From assembly GCA_019279435.1 (NCBI GenBank), contig JAAALK010000289.1:86211023-86275022 (forward strand): a DNA stretch of 64,000 nucleotides, given 5' to 3'. Below are positions 9,502 through 19,925 of the stretch, piece by piece. The first letter of the stretch is position 1, and each line of letters opens with the position of its first letter. The position numbers and the translations under genes were made by a program. The notes under the pieces are model-generated. The model did not search any database. It had not been told where the DNA came from and worked only from the letters and a program-made list of their open reading frames with translations. The DNA is from Zizania palustris. Lineage: Eukaryota; Streptophyta; Magnoliopsida; Poales; Poaceae.

Positions 9502-10692
9502 TGTTGGACCGGAAACGGCGACCATAGGGGAGGGGGGTGAATGGGAGCTTTTAAAATTTCAGGCTAAGAAACAACCTTCTGTTTTAATTTTGTCTTCTGT
9601 GGAATAGGCTTCGAACACAACCTTCGAAGTTCTGGTTCGGAGGTATTTCTTAGCTCCGAAACCAGGCTTCACAAGGAGCAAAAGTTCGAAGTCAAGAAGA
9701 CTTCGCTTCACTTACAACACGAAAATTCAGCTCTGCTAAGTCAGTGCAGGCTCCGCACACTGGGTGCCTTCGAGCAGACTTCGCACTTCATCCTTCGCAA
9801 GAGCAGACTTCTCTCTGAGGACTTCGACCAAATACTCAGCGCTAGCAACTGGTACTAGGCTTTGTACTTCGAAGGTCTAAATGCACACAGAACACACTTC
9901 GCCGAGGACTTTGACAAGGGAAGAAAACGAGCTTCGATTCAACCCAAGGACAGTGCTTCGCTAGTAATATGAGAGGTCTAGCCTCCAGTTTACACAGAGC
10001 GAACAAACACTGAAAGACACACACTTCACACGAACAAACCTCTCACACACTTCTCCAGAAGAGATCCAGTGCACAAACTCAACCCAGAAGAGGATGGTGC
10101 ATAGAGAAATCAAAACATGCAGTGCAAAGTAGGCATACAAGTTCAAACAATAAATGAAACAGAATCAAAGTTTCATTGGTTGAACAGGGAACACAAAATG
10201 AACTCACAGACTGAATACACGAGTGTGGTGGCTAACACAGGAGCTCAAAAATGGCTGCTCAAAGTGTTACTGTGGCCTAGGCTATCCTCCACTATTTATA
10301 GGCACTATTCAGCCCTGTGAATAAACTACTTTACCCCTCGGGTTTACACTGGTTTTGTCTCATTAGAACAGGGGGTGCAGTTGGTAGTCTATTTTATTTG
10401 GAGGCTTCTTTTGTCAGCTTCGCAGAGGAGACAGAATCAGCTTTTGCAGAGCAGACGCGGTCAGCCTTTGCAGTCTTGGAGTCTTCTGAAGCCCCCCTTC
10501 GCACGCGAGGGGTGCGGTAGCTTCGGTGAGAAGCATTGAGCCTGACGGCCTTCGCTTCACTGAAGTCAGCCTTCGATACAGTGACGGTTTTGAGCCGAAG
10601 CCGTCAAAGCCCTTTGGCCTTCGCACCAACACCTCCGGAGTGGACCACCACAGCTTCGCAGCTTCTCCCAGCTCGTACTCCGTCAGTCCGTG
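9502..10692 (-). repeat. LTR0, truncated leftmost LTR of the array
   Basis: It starts TGTTGGACCGG like the other D LTRs and matches LTR1 to about 10692, where it jumps into gag. About 770 bp of the U3 side are missing. It is the most divergent D LTR, with changed bases near its start and a different 10150-10250 segment. A TATA box (TATTTATAGG on +) lies at about 10293-10302. The bases before it, tttac (9497-9501), are the expected target duplication. Confidence 0.85.
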
Positions 10693-11089
10693 CATCAAAG
10701 CGAGAAAACATGGCATCTATAGATTCACTAGGTGCCTGCACAAATAGCTGATACTGTTGATTGTATGTGCTTTGGCGCCTGGCCTTAATCTGTGTAGAGC
10801 CCTCATGAAAAATAGTGAGTATAGTCCAAATCTCCCTAGCTGTCCTAAGGTGCTGCACCCTATCAAACTCACTTCTACTCAAACTAATGAACAATATATT
10901 TCTTGCCTTGGAGTTGGCATTATACTGATTCTTCTCTGTTTGAGAGGTGCAAGTTTCAGTGATGGAGTATTGTGAGTCCACAATCTCCCAAATTGCATTT
11001 CCTTGGATTAGCAAGTAAACCTCCATGCGCACCTTCCAGTATGCAAAGTCCGTCCCATCGAATAGAAGAATTTTACTAACTCTGTCCAT
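10693..11089 (-). pseudogene. gag stub of the leftmost D unit
   Basis: The ATG at 11089 opens the D gag (MDRVSKILLFDGTDFAYWKV…) for about 132 codons, to FSRFDA, then the sequence passes into LTR0 at about 10692. All of the rest of gag and pol, the 3' region and the U3 end of LTR0 were lost in one deletion. The frame reads on into LTR sequence for a further 29 codons without meaning. Confidence 0.85.
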
Positions 11090-11111
11090 GTCGCCAACAG
11101 ATCACAAAACC

Positions 11112-11151
11112 GGTTAAGGTCAACTGGTGATCTTAACCTACTCTGATACCA
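11112..11151 (-). promoter_or_regulatory. Primer binding site and leader hairpin beside LTR1
   Basis: The minus strand TGGTATCAGAG (11151 to 11141) matches initiator tRNA-Met. Next to it, GGTTAAG and CTTAACC (11112-11118 and 11132-11138) form a 7-bp stem in the leader RNA. Confidence 0.75.
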
Positions 11152-11880
11152 ATTGTTGGACCGGAAACAGCGACCAGAGGGGGGGTGAATGGGAGCTTTT
11201 AAAATTTCAGACTAAGAAACATCCTTCTGTTTTAATTCTGTCTTCTGCGGAACAGGCTTCGAACACACCCTTCGAAGTTCTGGTTCGGAGGTATTTCTTA
11301 GCTCCGAAACAAGGCTTCGCAAGGAGCAAAAGTTCGAAGACTTCGCTCCACTTACAACACGAAACTTCAGCTTTGCTAAGTCAGTGCAGGCTCCGCACAC
11401 TGGGTGCCTTCGAGCAGACTTCGCACTTCATGCTTCGCAAGAGCAGACTTCTCTCTGAAGACTTTGACCAAATACTCAGCGCTAGCAACTGGTACTAGGC
11501 TTCGTACTTCGAAGGTCTAAATGCACACAGAACACACTTCGCTGAGGACTTTGACAAGGGAAGAAAACGGGCTTTGATTCAACCCAAGGACAGTGCTTCG
11601 CTAGTAATCAGAGAGGTCTAGCCTCCAGTTTAAACAGAGCGAACAGACACTGAAAGACACACACTTTACACGAATAGACCTCTCACACACTTCTCCAGAA
11701 GAGATCCAGTGCACAAACTCAACCTAGAAGAGGATGGTGCACAGAGAAATCAAAACATGCAGTGCAAAGTAGGCATACAAGTTCAAACAATAAATGAAAA
11801 CAAAATAAAAGTTTCATTGCTAGCACAAGAGCTCAAAAATGTCCGCTCAAAGTGTTACTATGGCCTAGGCTAGCCTCCAC

Positions 11881-11890
11881 TATTTATAGG
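11881..11890 (-). promoter_or_regulatory. TATA box of LTR1
   Basis: The minus strand reads CCTATAAATA. It is kept in every D LTR with this part (20651, 28852, 37361, 46131, 54909, 63689 as left ends), so each LTR has the core of a promoter pointing left. Confidence 0.65.
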
Positions 11891-12853
11891 CACTATTCAG
11901 CCCTATGAATAGACTACTTTACCCCTAGGGTTTACACTGGTTTTGTCTCATCAGAACAGGGGGGTACAATTGGTAGTCTACTTTATTTGGAGGCTTCTTT
12001 TGTCACCTTCGCAGAGGAGACAACATCAGCTTTTGCAGAGTAGACACGGTCAGCCTTTGCAGTCTTGGAGTCTTCTGAAGCCCCCCTTTGCACGCGAGGG
12101 GTGCAGTAGCTTCGGTGAGAAGCCTTGAGCCTGACGGCCTTCGCTTCACTGAAGTCAGCCTTCGATACAGTGACGGTTTTGAGCCGAAGCCGTCAAAGCC
12201 CTTGGGCCTTCGCACCAACACCTCCGGAGTGGACCACCACGGCTTCGCAACTTCTCCCAGCTCGTACTCCGTCAGTCCGTGTACCAAAGCCATGCATGAC
12301 CAAAGTACCTCAAGTCAGCCACACTCCGAAGCCCACACCTTTGGAGTACCACCCTTCGAAGTCTCTCCCTCGTCCAAGGCCTCTGCATGAAGCATTCCAT
12401 GAGCACTTCGTCGCAGTGTCTCTCCCCGAGCACACTCCTCGATGAACCTCACCCGGACCATGCCTTCGATGCACCTCGACTTCTGAGACCTTAGTCGGGT
12501 ATACCTTCGAGTGTCTCCCTCCGGAGCACACTTCGAACACCTTGCCTCATTGCTGAGGACTTTGTCCACCATACTCCGAAGTCACTCTATTCAGAGTACC
12601 CTTCGAAGTGCCTCGCCTCCGAGGACTTCATCTCGGAGTACCTTCACCCGGAGCAATGCTCCGTGCTCTCTACCTTCGTCTGGTGCACCTCGACCCGAGG
12701 TCCGACCTCGACCCCTTCGTATCCTTCGTGACCGAGCTCCCCGCTCGCCTAGCATCAAGCCTCCTGCTTGACCCACGTTCACTTGCTGCGAACCATCCGT
12801 CGCATCTGAAGTCACCTGCGCACCACAGACAAACAAACAAGTGTATCCAATAC

Positions 12854-13115
12854 CCCGGAGACCTCTCCGGGTAAACAACCTTCGGCACACACTCCGGTGT
12901 ACCGCCCAAAGTACCGAGACCTTCGGTACGACCCAGTCATCGTGTACCGTCGGACCGCTCCGACAGGCACACTCCGCTGCAACAGCTGCAGCAGCTAGAA
13001 CCCACCGAACCCTTCGGTGAAGCAACCTCCGAACCCCTTCGGAGGGACCTCTTCGAATTAGAGGATAAAATCTGTCAATCACTCATCACAGACTCCGAAA
13101 CCAACCCTTGGTTTC
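12854..13115. repeat. Cluster of six perfect short inverted repeats in U3 of LTR1
   Basis: Stems are CCCGGAG/CTCCGGG (12854-12871), GTACCGA/TCGGTAC (12911-12929), GTCGGA/TCCGAC (12949-12964), ACCGAA/TTCGGT (13004-13018), CCTCCGAA/TTCGGAGG (13026-13045) and GAAACCAA/TTGGTTTC (13097-13115), with loops of 3-5 bases. The same set stands at the U3 end of LTR2 to LTR6. Sireviruses are known for palindromes in their LTRs. Confidence 0.8.
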
Positions 13116-13118
13116 TCA

Positions 13119-14238
13119 ATCTCCCCCTTGATGAGTGCATTGACAACCAAACTAAAGTTCAAGAAAATTTGAAAAATTTCAGCACACAAGTGACCATAAA
13201 AACTCAGAAATGAGCCAAATCATGTCACTTGACAAAAGAATTTTCCTCCCCCTTTTTCAAAAGAGTAAAAGCCCTTCGGTAAATCTTCCCTTTGCAAGAT
13301 AAAAACTCCCCCTGAGTTATTTTACCCCCTTGCTGCAGAGAACTCAAAAATTTCTCCCCCTTTGGCAATGCAGGCATCAAGGAGCATTTGAAAGCTTCGA
13401 AATGGGCAGAATTGCAAAGACATATAAAGCAAAAATATGCCAATTTAATACCAATTTTCATGTGCTCAACTATTTTTAACATTCTCTAAAAACATGATGA
13501 CCGCATGTGATTTTATCATTTTGAAATAAAAGCATCACAACTCAATCACAGTAATCGGACAAGTAAAAACAAGGACTGTGCAAAGCTAGTCAATTTTTAC
13601 TCTAGAAATACATGTCCAGTTCAAGTGGAGCATGGAAAGCAAGCTTGATGAACAATGAATTTTTGTTATCTTTTCATAATGCCAGAGGTTATTTGTTTGT
13701 CTACCATATACTTTCCAATCAAGCCAAGACTAGGCACGAAAGCCAACAGAAGCTTAAGGCAGTGATTTTGACATACACTACACTATCCCAGTTCAGACCA
13801 ATGTGCAATGGTAAGCAGTCTAGAATAGAGTAGTGCGACAAACAAACCCACCTGGATCTTTTCGCTTATAGCAAGCAAATCATGGATTTTTGGATTTTTA
13901 ATTAAGTGACCAAATTGTTTAGCACTTGATGAATATCCATCAGTAAGTAATACAATTTTTCAAGTTGCAATGCTTTGCATCCAGATAAAAAGGAGTCTTG
14001 CTATCAAGCAGATAAAAGATAGCTAAAGCAGTCCTGCCTAAACATGCTAGTTTCAAGACTAAGCAGTGAGCATTATTTGATTTGGAAAGAAAAATCATGC
14101 ATAAAATATTTCAGACATATTAAATAGAGCTGAGCTGAAATGATTACATGAATTAAAACTAGGCATATAAGTGCAAAAGATATAAATGCAATTTCACGCA
14201 CAATAAGCATATGCAAGACAATCAAAATCTGCTTCCCC
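13119..14238 (-). other. Polypurine tracts and non-coding 3' region of unit I1
   Basis: The tract next to LTR1 reads CAAGGGGGAGAT on the minus strand (13119-13130). Three more GGGGGAG tracts follow at 13245-13258, 13306-13313 and 13354-13364, and a weaker one at 13322-13331. The remaining roughly 870 bp up to the pol stop is AT-rich without a believable reading frame; no envelope-like gene is visible. Confidence 0.75.
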
Positions 14239-17200
14239 TCACAAAATGTCATAAGAGTGACAAACACCAAGTTCCCCACACAAGTAGGAAAAACGAGAAG
14301 CATCGAGGGGTTTTGTGAAAATATCGGCTAGCTGGTGTTGGGTATCAACATATTGAAGTTCAATATCACCCCTCTCATTATGATCTCTGAGAAAATGATA
14401 TCGCACATCAATGTGTTCAGTTCTGGAATGCTGAACCGGGTTGTTTGCAATACAAATAGCACTAGTGTTATCACAGAAAAGTGGAACACTCTTATAATCT
14501 AACCCGAAATCCCGCAGAGTGGAAATCATCCACAAAATCTGAGAGCAACAGTTAGCTGCAGCAACATATTCGGCCTCAGCCGTCGATTGTGCAACACTAG
14601 ACTGTTTGCGGGAAGACCAACAAACCAGCGAAGTACCCAGAAAATGACAAGTACCGGAGGTACTTTTCCTATCAATCCTACACCCAGCAAAATCCGCATC
14701 GGAATAACCTCGAAGACATAAAGAGGAAGACGCAGAATACCAAATGCCAAATTCGAGGGTATGTTTGAGATACCTGAGAATGCGCTTTACCGCTTAGCAT
14801 TGCGAAGCTCGTGGTGAAGCCTGAAAATGAGCGCACAGACACACTGCAAAGTGTATGTCCGGCCTCGTAGCAGCCAAGTAGAGGAGGGAGTCGATCATGC
14901 TTCGGAACTCCTTCTAGTCTACGGCTTCTCCATCCTCGTTAGGATCCAATGCTATCAAAGTAGCCATCAGAGTAGCGAGGGGCTTCGCATCAACCATGTC
15001 GAACTTCTTGAGCAGGTCCTTGGTGTACTTCGTCTGGTAGACGAATGTACCTTGTTTGCTTTGCTTGATTTGCAAACCAAGGAAAAAGGTGAGTTCGCCC
15101 ATCATGGACATCTCGAACTCCCTGCTCATGGCATCTGCAAACTCGGCAACCAAAGCATGAGAAGAGCCACCAAAGATGATATCATCCACATAAATCTGAG
15201 TTAGGAGAAAATCTTTGCCATGCTTGAGAGTGAACAAGGTTTTATCAACATATCCCATCAAATACGCCCGCTCAAGCAGAAAAGACTTAAGTCTACCATA
15301 CCATGCCCGAGGGGCCTGCTTGAGTCCATAAAGAGCCTTATGAAGTTTAAGGACTTTATGTGGGTATTTGGGGTTTTCAAAGCTAGGGGGTTGTTTTACA
15401 TAAACATCTTCGCCTATGAAGCCATTAAGAAAAACACTTTTGACATCCATTTGATAGAGTTTGAATCCCCGGGATGTCGCAAAGGCAAGCAAAATCCTAA
15501 TGGCTTCTAGACGCGCAATAGGTGCAAAAGTTTCAGTAAAATCAATACCTTCTAATTGAGAATAACCCTGAGCTACAAGTCTAGCCTTGTTTCTAACTAC
15601 AGTCCCATCCTCCCCTTGTTTGTTTTTGAAAATCCATTTAGTTCCAATGAAATGAACATTTGGTGAAGGATCAACTAAAGTCCAGACTTGGTTTCTCTCA
15701 AAATTTTCAAGTTCTTCATGCATGGCATTGATCCAACTAGAATCAGAAAGTGCATGACTAACATCTAAGGGCTCAAAAGAAGCAACAAAAGCGGAATCAA
15801 TGAAATGAGCATGAGAACATGTTACCCTTTGATTAAGCTCACCAATGATCTGCTCGGGAGGGTGCATCCTTTGAACATGATGTGGAGCCTCGCGGCGGGA
15901 TGCAGTCTCCCCCTCAACTTGTGCGTTGGAGTGGTCCAAGATGACCAATGTTGAGGTAGTTGCTTCGGAACCTTGTGCCGAAGTGGTCGAAGCGGGGTCG
16001 GCTTCGGGGGTTGAAGTCGAGGGTAGTAGGGGTTTATCTTCGAACTCTCCGAGATCTTCTTCTTCGAAGATGGTCTGCTCCATGTCGTGTTCATTTGCCT
16101 GTTCAAAAATAGAACTAATAGAGGGGGTTGATTCATCAAAGGTCACATCACATGACTCGATGACAGTGTTAGTTTCCAAATTATAAACACGATAAGAATG
16201 ACCATGTGTAGTGTAACCCAAAAAGATCCCGTCAGAAGAACGCGACTCAAATTTATCCAAATTTCCACGTTTTAGGATAAAGCAACGACAACCAAAAACT
16301 CAAAGATAAGTAACTTTGGGCTGTCTCCCAAAACGTAGCTCATAAGAAGTTAAATTTAAAATTGAGCGCAAGAAGATTCGGTTTGATATGTAACATGCAT
16401 TGTTCATGGCCTCAGGCCAGAATTTTCTTGGAGTCCTGTGCTCATCGAGCATCGTCCTAGCCATCTCAACCAAAGTGCGGTTCTTTCTCTCAACAACACC
16501 GTTTTGTTGAGGAACTCACGGAGCAGAGAATTGATGTTCTATGCCATGCTCCATGCAAAAGTCAACAAAGAGACTGTTTTTGAACTTAGTGCCATTATCA
16601 CTTCGAATGAATTTCAATGCACCAGGGAGTTCAGTAAACAGCCTCAAAGTCAAGCTCCGAAAGTGTGAAAACACTTCATCCTTGCTGGCAAGAAAGAAGA
16701 CCCAAGAGTAGCGAGAGAAATCGTCGACAATGACTAACACATACCACTTGCCGCCTAAAGAACTAACCCGAGAGGGACCTACAGTGTCCATGTGGAGAAG
16801 TTCTCCGGGTTGTTCAGTCATCACCGTGTTGACTGGCGAGTGCGAAGCGGCAATCATTTTTCCATGGCGACAAGGAGCGCAAACTAAATTCTTCTCAAAC
16901 TTGAGCTTGACAATCCTCGAATCAGACCTAGGGCACTCAGATGAGCAAGCAATTCAAAGCTCATATGCCCCAGTATCCTATGCCACTTCCAAAGCTTAGA
17001 AGTAGAATGTGCAACAAGACAATGAGAAGAACCAGATGACTCAGAAAAATCTGCTCCAAAAACTCTCCCAACTCTAAAGATCTTACAAACCATTACGCCA
17101 TCAGAATTGAGTACTTGTGAAGTATCACGATGGAATTGCACTTCGAAGCCCTCATCAAGCAATTGAGATATAGAAAGCAAATTGTATCCCAAATTTTCAA

Positions 17201-17745
17201 CCAAAGCAACTGAAATTTGAGTTGATTCTTACCACACCTTTACCTTTCACTCTACTCCTTCTATTGTTGCCGAAGGTGATATGTTCCTTTTGCTTGGTTG
17301 TGGTGAGGCTGGAGAACCAAGCTGCATCTCCGGTCATGTGGCGCGAACAATCGGAGTTCATGATTCACGTGCCCTCCAAGTCTCGGTCCGGCGCCTACAT
17401 ATGATAAGAAAATCTTGATCGCTCAGTGCTGGGGTGAGTGAATATACGACGAGGCATCCAGCACTGAGTGATACGAGTAGTAGGCACAGTAAAAATAGAC
17501 TGTCCACGCATAGGATAATCAGAATGATGCAAAGTGCGAGATCTACCTACAAGCAGTGACCCAAATGCATGACGAGGTCTCCTATTCTGTCGAGGTACAA
17601 ATCTACTCGCCCGGGGTCTACCACCATATGGAACATGGTGAACACCTCGAGGAGCAAAACCTCTCCAAGAAGTACGAGGAGCCTCAAAAGCAGGACGTGA
17701 GTACAACTCAAACTCCTGCATACCTCGAGATGGGTAATGCATGTC
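14239..17745 (-). pseudogene. pol (PR-INT-RT-RNase H) of unit I1, dead
   Basis: In sense order: protease site at about 17350-17367, reading N-S-D-C-S-R-H-M-T; pre-integrase WHRILGH…C..C; integrase catalytic core with MDTVGP (about 16790), SDNGT (about 16597) and VVERK (about 16490); reverse transcriptase with YVDD at 15181-15192; RNase H with YSDADFAG (about 14695) and FCDNTSAI; stop TGA at 14239-14241. Lesions shared with the other units: stops at 17395-17397, 17365-17367, 16516-16518, 16300-16302, 14914-14916 and 14794-14796, a frameshift near 16910, and loss of the protease Asp. Private to I1: an 11-bp deletion near 17217 and Glu to Lys after SDNGT. The RT region is open for 448 codons (16260 to 14914). 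Confidence 0.9.
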
Positions 17746-19861
17746 CTAGAAACTCATCGCTTGAGAGCGTCGCTCATCCTTGATGCGACGAAAACAGAAC
17801 CCAACCAGATGACCCACCCACTGACAGTAGGAACAATGAAAAACTCTCATAGGATCACTCTCATGGGTCATAGAAGCAACTCTCACAGGCTCCTTGGGCT
17901 TCTGCTGAGTGGTTTTCTTGGGAGGAATTTTCTTTGTAGGAGGAGTGGTTTTATTTGGAGTTCGGGTGGGCTTTTTGGCTGATGGAGTGTCTAACAGAGC
18001 TCTCTCTTTCTCTAAGGTAGTGGGTAAGGTAAAAACAGTTTTGTTTACACTGTCTGAAGGAATCCTCTCAAAACCCAATCCTAGAGCTAACCCTGCTCTG
18101 TCAGCACACATCTTGGTTTTGGCCAAGAGCAAGTCCATCCTACCCTTTCCGTCAGTGAATTTGTTAACCACAGAAAGAAGGTATTCATTTTTAGTCATGA
18201 GGTTTTCAGCTCGCTCTCTAACAGTGCCTAGATGGTCCTTAAGGGTTATGCAATTGTCACACACAGGTTGCACATCCTTAGAACTACCGGCCCTCTCCAA
18301 TCTAGCCTCTAAATAATGAACATGCTTATCATGTAAATCAATGCTCTGATGTAATAAAGAACAGTTCATGCATTTATTTCTATCATGAGAACTAGAATCA
18401 ACCATCAAAAGGTGCTTCTGTGCAGTCTCAAGCTCAGAAAGAGTTTGAGCATGCACAGAACGCAACTGAGCAAGCTCACCCATGACAACAGTGCAAGATT
18501 CACATTCAGCATCATTAATCCTAGACTTAAGCATGGCATAATCAGTAGAAACATATTCTATCCTAAGTCTAAGGTCTTTTCTATTTCTAGCGGCTTTCAC
18601 AAGTAACCTATCCTGACCAAGAACTACTTCATTCAGTTCATCTATTTTAATTGAAAGCTGGTCATAGGATAGAGGTACCTCAGATGAGTCAAGCTCATCG
18701 CCGCTGTGATCGCTATCGGCCATGAAGCAAAGGACTGGTGAAATCTCGTCCCTTCTTTTCCTTCTTTTCTTCCTTCCTTGGGGACTTCTCCTCCTCATCA
18801 GAGCTCGACTCCTCAGTTGAGGAAGTGTCGATGTCACTGAGAGCAGCAACAAAGGCTTTGGAAGCAGCTTTGGCTACCCTCTTAGCCATCTTGTCGCACT
18901 TGCCCTTCACAAAAGGTTTCCTCTCCTTTTTGTGGTATCTGGGGCGCTCACTCTCATCTCTCTTCTTGAGTTTTGGGCAATTGGCCTTGATGTGAGAAGT
19001 GTCACCACACTCAAAACAACCACTAAAATCACCTCTCCTCTGATCCCGTCTCTCATGGTGAAAACGGGTGAACCTTCTAGCAATGAGAGCAAGCTCATCA
19101 TCATCCAGAGTATCCACCTGCTCCTTAGTGATGGAGACCAGGGATGATAAGGAAAAACCATCTGCAAGAACACAAGTGCCTGATGTGCTTGGTTCTGCAG
19201 TGGTGCCACGACTAGTGTTAGAAACTAGTGCCAATGGCTGTGGTAAAGAGTTCCTATGCACTGCAAGAGAAGCCTTAGCAATATCTGTGGACTTCAGCTT
19301 GCTGAAGAGCTCATCACAGGTCAATGTGTCATAACCTGCCGACTCCGCAATGCTGGATATCTTCACTTCCCATATGCTACGATCAAGAGCATAGAGAAGC
19401 TTGATAGCCCTGTCATGATCATTGTAAGCAAGCGTCCCGTTGGACCGCAAGTTACTCACTATCGCATCAAAGCGAGAAAACATGGCATCTATAGATTCAC
19501 TAGGTGCCTGCACAAATAGCTGATACTGTTGATTGTATGTGCTTTGGCGCCTGGCCTTAATCTGTTTAGAGCCCTCATGAAAAATAGTGAGTATAGTCCA
19601 AATCTCCCTAGCTGTCCTAAGGTGCTGCACCCTATCAAACTCACTTCTACTCAAACTAATGAACATTATATTTCTTGCCTTGGAGTTGGCATTATACTGA
19701 TCCTTCTCTGTTTGAGAGGTGCAAGTTTCAGTGATGGAGTATTGTGAGTCCACAATCTCCCAAATTGCATTTCCTTGGATTAGCAAGTAAACCTCCATGC
19801 GCACCTTCCAGTATGCAAAGTCCGTCCCATCGAATAGAAGAATTTTACTAACTCTGTCCAT
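17746..19861 (-). pseudogene. gag of unit I1, frameshifted
   Basis: The ATG at 19861 opens a Copia gag domain (MDRVSKILLFDGTDFAYWKV, residues 1 to about 200), a zinc knuckle CFECGDTSHIKANC (residues 282-295) and a Lys/Ser/Glu-rich acidic-basic linker. An extra base near 18731 ends this frame after 382 codons. The rest continues in another frame (18852 to 17746): an acidic start (ADSDHSGDELDSSE), a long helical, coiled-coil-like stretch (LAQLRSVHAQTLSELETAQK), a Lys/Thr/Pro-rich segment, and a second zinc knuckle CSYCQWVGHLVGFC. It ends in a TAG (17746-17748) with the same frame running on into pol. Full length would be about 704 residues, long for Copia and typical of Sirevirus gag. Confidence 0.88.
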
Positions 19862-19912
19862 GTCGCCAACAGATCACAAAACCAGTTAAGGTCAACTGGT
19901 GATCTTAACCTA

Positions 19913-19923
19913 CTCTGATACCA
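19913..19923 (-). promoter_or_regulatory. Primer binding site of unit I1
   Basis: The minus strand TGGTATCAGAG lies two bases inside LTR2 and matches tRNA-iMet. In this copy the leader stem has one changed base (accagttaag at 19881-19890). Confidence 0.8.
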
Positions 19924-19925
19924 AT

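Larger units (their letters stand above)
11154..13118 (-). repeat. LTR1 of the D array (1,965 bp)
   Basis: On + it begins TGTTGGACCGG next to a primer site and ends GGTTTCTCA next to a polypurine tract. In sense its ends are TGAGAAACC…GGTCCAACA, the usual TG…CA. U3 is about 1.2 kb (13118 to about 11890); the TATA box follows and R-U5 is about 700 bp. U3 is rich in CTTCG/CGAAG and CTCCG/CGGAG words and carries a run of short perfect palindromes. No conserved gene is visible in it. Confidence 0.9.

Noticed and set aside
12125..12445. 106-codon plus-strand frame in U3, repeated in all LTRs
   Set aside because: Antisense to the element, Pro/Ser/Thr-rich low-complexity product, no start context or family; best seen as a by-product of CTTCG-rich DNA.
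12591..13082. 163-codon Arg-rich frame on the sense strand in U3 of LTR1, also seen in other LTRs at 121-163 codons
   Set aside because: It lies upstream of the TATA box within a GC-rich palindromic stretch that favours open frames. Length varies between LTRs through indels, and no family is recognised.
14827..15204. 125-codon plus-strand frame opposite reverse transcriptase
   Set aside because: Shadow of the RT coding strand; the minus frame has the YVDD and RT motifs.
17909..18316. 135-codon plus-strand frame with a hydrophobic start (MVFLGGIFFVGGVVLFGVRVG), repeated in most units
   Set aside because: It is the antisense of the Lys/Thr/Pro-rich gag segment; Lys and Thr/Pro codons read backwards give Phe, Gly and Val. 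Its repetition only reflects the array.
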